From Geosporobacter ferrireducens (lineage in GTDB: Bacteria > Bacillota > Clostridia > Peptostreptococcales > Thermotaleaceae): 64,000 nt of DNA. The translations under genes were made by a program, and so were the position numbers. Below the pieces are notes generated by a model, which worked only from the letters and a program-made list of their open reading frames with translations, searched no databases and was not told the DNA's origin. The stretch spans positions 5,249,416 to 5,313,415 of the forward strand of contig NZ_CP017269.1 in NCBI RefSeq assembly GCF_001750685.1. The letters are read 5' to 3'. This document shows, piece by piece, positions 61,194 through 64,000 of this stretch; positions within the stretch are counted from its first letter, which is position 1, and the number at the start of each line of letters is the position of its first letter.

Positions 61194-62426
61194 TCAACTA
61201 AGACATCTGCTTTCTATAGGAAAAACTACTGTAAACTCTGTTCCTTTGTCTACTTCACTCATAACGTGGATGCTTCCCTTATGTTCATCCACGATACATT
61301 TGGCAATCGCCAACCCCAGCCCTGAACCGCCATGGCTCCTTGAGCGAGATTGATCCACCCGATAGAACCTGTCAAAAATTCTGTTGAGATGTTCCCTGGG
61401 AATTCCTTCACCGGAATCTTTGATTGACAATTGGAATGTGTTCATACCAACTTCCAATTGTAATTCGATTTTCCCTCCGCTGCTCGTATACTTTATTGCA
61501 TTATCTAATAATATGGTTATAAGCTGCTTTATTCGAAACTCATTCCCAAGTAGCGTAACATCATCCTGATTATGTAAAACTAAACGGATACCTTTTTTTT
61601 GAGCAAGTGGCATAAATGTATCACTTGTTTTATATAGCAAGCTGCTTAAATCAAAAGGTTCTTTAGACAGTTCCTCTCCCTCAGCATCGGATCTTGCTAA
61701 AAACAATAAATCGTTGACCAGCTGCTTTAGGCGATCCAACTCGCTTTGAACGTTGGTAAGCCATTTATGTTGACTGCCCACGGTTTCGGTTTCGTTTTCC
61801 ATTATTATTTCCAAATTGGAAGTTACAACTGCAAGAGGAGTCCGGAGTTCGTGGGAGGCATCTGCTACAAAGGTATTCTGCCGTTCCCATGAAATTTTAA
61901 CCGGTTTTATCGCTTTATTGGCAAGAAAAAGACTTATAAAGAAAACCAGTGTCAAACTGATTAACCCAATACATATAGAAATAGTAAGAAGCCATCTAAA
62001 AACATTTTCTTCCCCGCTATTATCAAGAAATACTACAATAGATCCATATTCCTTCGAAACCTTTAGGAAATGCAACCGATAATTGTTAGTTGCTATAGTA
62101 CCCGTAGAAATTCCTTTATTTAGTACAATTTCTTTCAATTCTCCAACGTCTTCTTTTGGAACACGAAGCTCTGAAGAATAGGTGATAATTTCTCCAGATG
62201 CATTTATCTTGATAAAAAAGCTTCCTAAAAGTATCCTGCGTGCATCGGGTGCACCAAACGGCGGCAGCACACGCTCTTCCTCTGCGATGGTACTCATCAA
62301 CATATATGCTTGCTTCTGCATGCCTTGCTTCATCAAGAGGTATATCCCGGAAAAAATCATGAGCAAGATAATGGTTAACGCAATGACATTGATCATGATC
62401 AGTCTGATTTTAAGCTTCTGAAACAT
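61194..62426 (-). CDS. two-component sensor histidine kinase (OmpR-system type)
   Basis: 410 residues. Two transmembrane segments (about 10-30 and 150-172) bracket an external sensor domain. HisKA with the phosphorylated His follows in DASHELRTPLAVV, then HATPase with N box LLDNAIKY, G1 DSGEGIP, F box IFDRFYR and G2 GGSGLGLAI. The start is placed at 62426 (minus strand) because GGAGG stands just before it and the first helix then begins near residue 10. It overlaps the response-regulator gene by 17 bp. The signal is unknown. Confidence 0.9.
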   Translation of the reverse strand: MFQKLKIRLIMINVIALTIILLMIFSGIYLLMKQGMQKQAYMLMSTIAEEERVLPPFGAPDARRILLGSFFIKINASGEIITYSSELRVPKEDVGELKEIVLNKGISTGTIATNNYRLHFLKVSKEYGSIVVFLDNSGEENVFRWLLTISICIGLISLTLVFFISLFLANKAIKPVKISWERQNTFVADASHELRTPLAVVTSNLEIIMENETETVGSQHKWLTNVQSELDRLKQLVNDLLFLARSDAEGEELSKEPFDLSSLLYKTSDTFMPLAQKKGIRLVLHNQDDVTLLGNEFRIKQLITILLDNAIKYTSSGGKIELQLEVGMNTFQLSIKDSGEGIPREHLNRIFDRFYRVDQSRSRSHGGSGLGLAIAKCIVDEHKGSIHVMSEVDKGTEFTVVFPIESRCLS

Positions 62427-63105
62427 GGGAATAGACCTCCTTGATGCAATAGCCGCTTCCCCGGATCGTTTCAATAACGAGGCTGCAGCCTGATAATACA
62501 AGTTTCTTTCTAAGATAAGAGAGATATACTTCAATGTTATTCAGCTCTACATCCGATTGAAAGCCCCAAATTCTCTCCAATATTTGTTCCTTTGCAACCA
62601 CCCTGTTTTTATTTTTAGCAAGTATTTCAAATATCTGTGACTCTTTTGATGAGAGTTTTGTGATCTTGCCGTTCATATGTATTTCGCCTTTTAAGGAATT
62701 GAAGACTATATTTCCGATTTTTATTACCTCGTTTACGATGGTTTCTGTTTGCCGCCTTCCTAAAGCCCTTATTCTTGCCAGCAATTCATTCTTTGAGAAA
62801 GGCTTTATCAAATAATCGTCCGCGCCGCTATCCAACCCTTCAACCCGGTCTTTGATTGTATCCTTTGCAGTTAATATAAGGACCGGTGTTGTAATCCCTT
62901 GCTTTCTTAATGCTTTTAGAACATCAAGTCCTTCAGCACCGGGCAGCATCCGATCAAGGATAATAACATTGTAAATTCCCGTTTCAGCCATTTCCAGGCC
63001 TGTTACTCCGTCAAAAGCAGCATCAACAATATAATTATTTTTTTTCAAAGTATATACTAGGGCTTCCGAAAGACGCACTTCATCTTCAACAAGCAATATT
63101 CTCAT
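62410..63105 (-). CDS. OmpR-family response regulator
   Basis: 231 residues. Receiver domain with acidic VEDE, phosphoacceptor Asp in IILDRMLPG, LTAKD Thr/Ser and DYLIKPFS Lys. The C-terminal winged helix has KITKLSSKESQIFEILAKN and VELNNIEVYLSYLRKKL. The start at 63105 (MRILLVEDE) is preferred over an upstream in-frame ATG at 63138. First gene of the operon; the divergent HlyD-type gene starts 290 bp away and is a likely target (inference). Confidence 0.92.
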   Translation of the reverse strand: MRILLVEDEVRLSEALVYTLKKNNYIVDAAFDGVTGLEMAETGIYNVIILDRMLPGAEGLDVLKALRKQGITTPVLILTAKDTIKDRVEGLDSGADDYLIKPFSKNELLARIRALGRRQTETIVNEVIKIGNIVFNSLKGEIHMNGKITKLSSKESQIFEILAKNKNRVVAKEQILERIWGFQSDVELNNIEVYLSYLRKKLVLSGCSLVIETIRGSGYCIKEVYSHVSEA

Positions 63106-63395
63106 TTTTTCACCGCTTTCCTTATTCCATAATTTCATTATACATTGCCAACCTTAAGAATAGCTTAATAAGTTTTAACAAATTTTTTATTATTTTTTTA
63201 AGGAAAGATTAAGGTTATTCACTTAATATAAATGAATGAACAATTTCAATCAAGGAGGGGAAGCGCATAACTGTGGCGATCCATTGATCTATGAAACCTG
63301 AAAAGAAGATAAAGGTAAACAATAATGCATTAAATTAAAATGAAGTATTTTTTACAAGACAACAATGCATGAATATATTTATAGGAGGATTAGTT

Positions 63396-64000
63396 ATGAA
63401 AGCTATTAAAAACAAGAGGTCTATTTTTTTGATTATTGCAGCCATTGTTGTAGTTGCAATTGTTCTATTAGGTGCTGCAAAAAATAAAAAACTCGAGGCG
63501 GGGAATATAGAAAGTGCAGAACTCTCTGTCAGTGTTGAAGCTAAGGAAATCAGTCCCGAAGCGATTGAACAATACGTTAATGTGTCTTCAAAGGTGACTG
63601 CAAATAATGAAATAACTGTGATGCCTAAAGTAAGCGGTACGGTAAAAAAGGTATATGTTAATCTTGGGGATACGGTAAAGGCGGGCGATGTTCTGTTTGA
63701 AATAGATGATACGAATCTGCGTCTCCAGGTAGAGCAGGCAGAAGCTGCTCTTTCTGCAGCCCAAGCCAGTTATGCTATAAATGCAGACGTAAGTCTCGAG
63801 AATCAGATCATACAGCAGCAAGCTTCCGTCGATTCATATGAAATCCAATATAGAGATCTGTTGAAGGACCTTGAAAATACCAAAGTCTTATATGAGCATG
63901 GGGCAGTATCAAAGCAGACACTTGATAATTTGCAGTCTAGTACAGATAAAATGAAGCTGCAGCTTGACACTGCAAGGGAGAATTTGAGGCTGATTCAAGA
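63396..64000 (+). CDS. HlyD/RND-type membrane fusion protein, partial (continues past the window)
   Basis: The open frame runs from 63396 to the window end (201 codons). One N-terminal transmembrane segment (FLIIAAIVVVAIVLLGAA) is followed by a biotinyl-lipoyl-like first half (VMPKVSGTVKKVYVNLGDTV then KAGDVLFEIDD) and a coiled-coil hairpin (QVEQAEAALSAAQASY). This is the adaptor of an ABC (MacA-like) or RND efflux pump in a Gram-positive; the partner genes should lie to the right. ATAGGAGG ribosome binding site. Transcribed divergently from the two-component genes. Confidence 0.9.
   Translation, partial: MKAIKNKRSIFLIIAAIVVVAIVLLGAAKNKKLEAGNIESAELSVSVEAKEISPEAIEQYVNVSSKVTANNEITVMPKVSGTVKKVYVNLGDTVKAGDVLFEIDDTNLRLQVEQAEAALSAAQASYAINADVSLENQIIQQQASVDSYEIQYRDLLKDLENTKVLYEHGAVSKQTLDNLQSSTDKMKLQLDTARENLRLIQ

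Overview
The window is low-GC DNA that looks like an anaerobic, probably spore-forming Clostridia chromosome of the Alkaliphilus/Clostridium type. The reasons are an AT-rich base, strong GGAGG-type ribosome binding sites, many GTG/TTG starts, an anaerobic Ni-CO dehydrogenase, sigma-54 enhancer regulators, cobalamin riboswitches and lipoprotein-type (Gram-positive) solute-binding proteins. The genus is inference; no rRNA or tRNA gene is present.

Layout. 1-4.6 kb: a DUF116 protein, a SagB-type dehydrogenase (minus strand), and an ECF sigma factor with a DUF4367 membrane partner. 5.2-21.8 kb: an accessory region of orphan single genes, all on the plus strand (sugar-epimerase-like reductase, HEAT-like protein, metallo-beta-lactamase-fold hydrolase, GNATs, alpha/beta hydrolases, lipoproteins, flavin reductase, uracil-DNA-glycosylase-like protein). 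The genes are separated by GC-rich imperfect hairpins that end in a conserved ACGTTAnnTGamAT box on the plus strand and begin with a complementary TCAnATAACA-like box. This is the architecture of an integron gene-cassette array (attC sites), without an integrase in the window (a CALIN-like cluster). A core-like block (sigma-54/TyrR-like regulator, methionine gamma-lyase, yaaA; 11.9-15.7 kb) splits the array, and a 362-bp direct repeat (4618 and 11444) brackets its first half.

22-28.7 kb: Nudix and GNAT genes, a decayed REP-associated transposase, an intact IS30-family element with a 13-bp target duplication, an Xre regulator/membrane protein pair, a PNPOx-like protein, an SMI1/KNR4 protein and gene fragments. 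28.9-41.3 kb: two consecutive cobalamin-riboswitch-led gene sets, each encoding a full dipeptide/nickel-type ABC importer (binding lipoprotein, two permeases, two ATPases). The first also carries an AstE/AspA-like hydrolase and a SAM methyltransferase. Together they look like a B12-controlled uptake system for cobalt, a cobalt chelate or a corrinoid precursor (inference).

41.4-51.3 kb: PHP phosphoesterase, DeoR regulator, a coat-like cupin, the codBA cytosine permease/deaminase pair, and an Rrf2 regulator followed by a CooS-CooF-FAD/NAD oxidoreductase operon. The Rrf2 gene and cooS share the same 17-bp palindrome. The CooS keeps all metal-cluster cysteines but lacks conserved proton-transfer residues. 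51.5-60.1 kb: AcoR-like activator, a sigma-54 promoter with two upstream palindromes, and an acetoin dehydrogenase operon (Lin0512-family gene, acoA, acoB, acoX, acoC, acoL). 60.3-64 kb: a PocR-domain protein, a two-component system (minus strand), and a divergent HlyD-type membrane fusion protein that runs off the window end.
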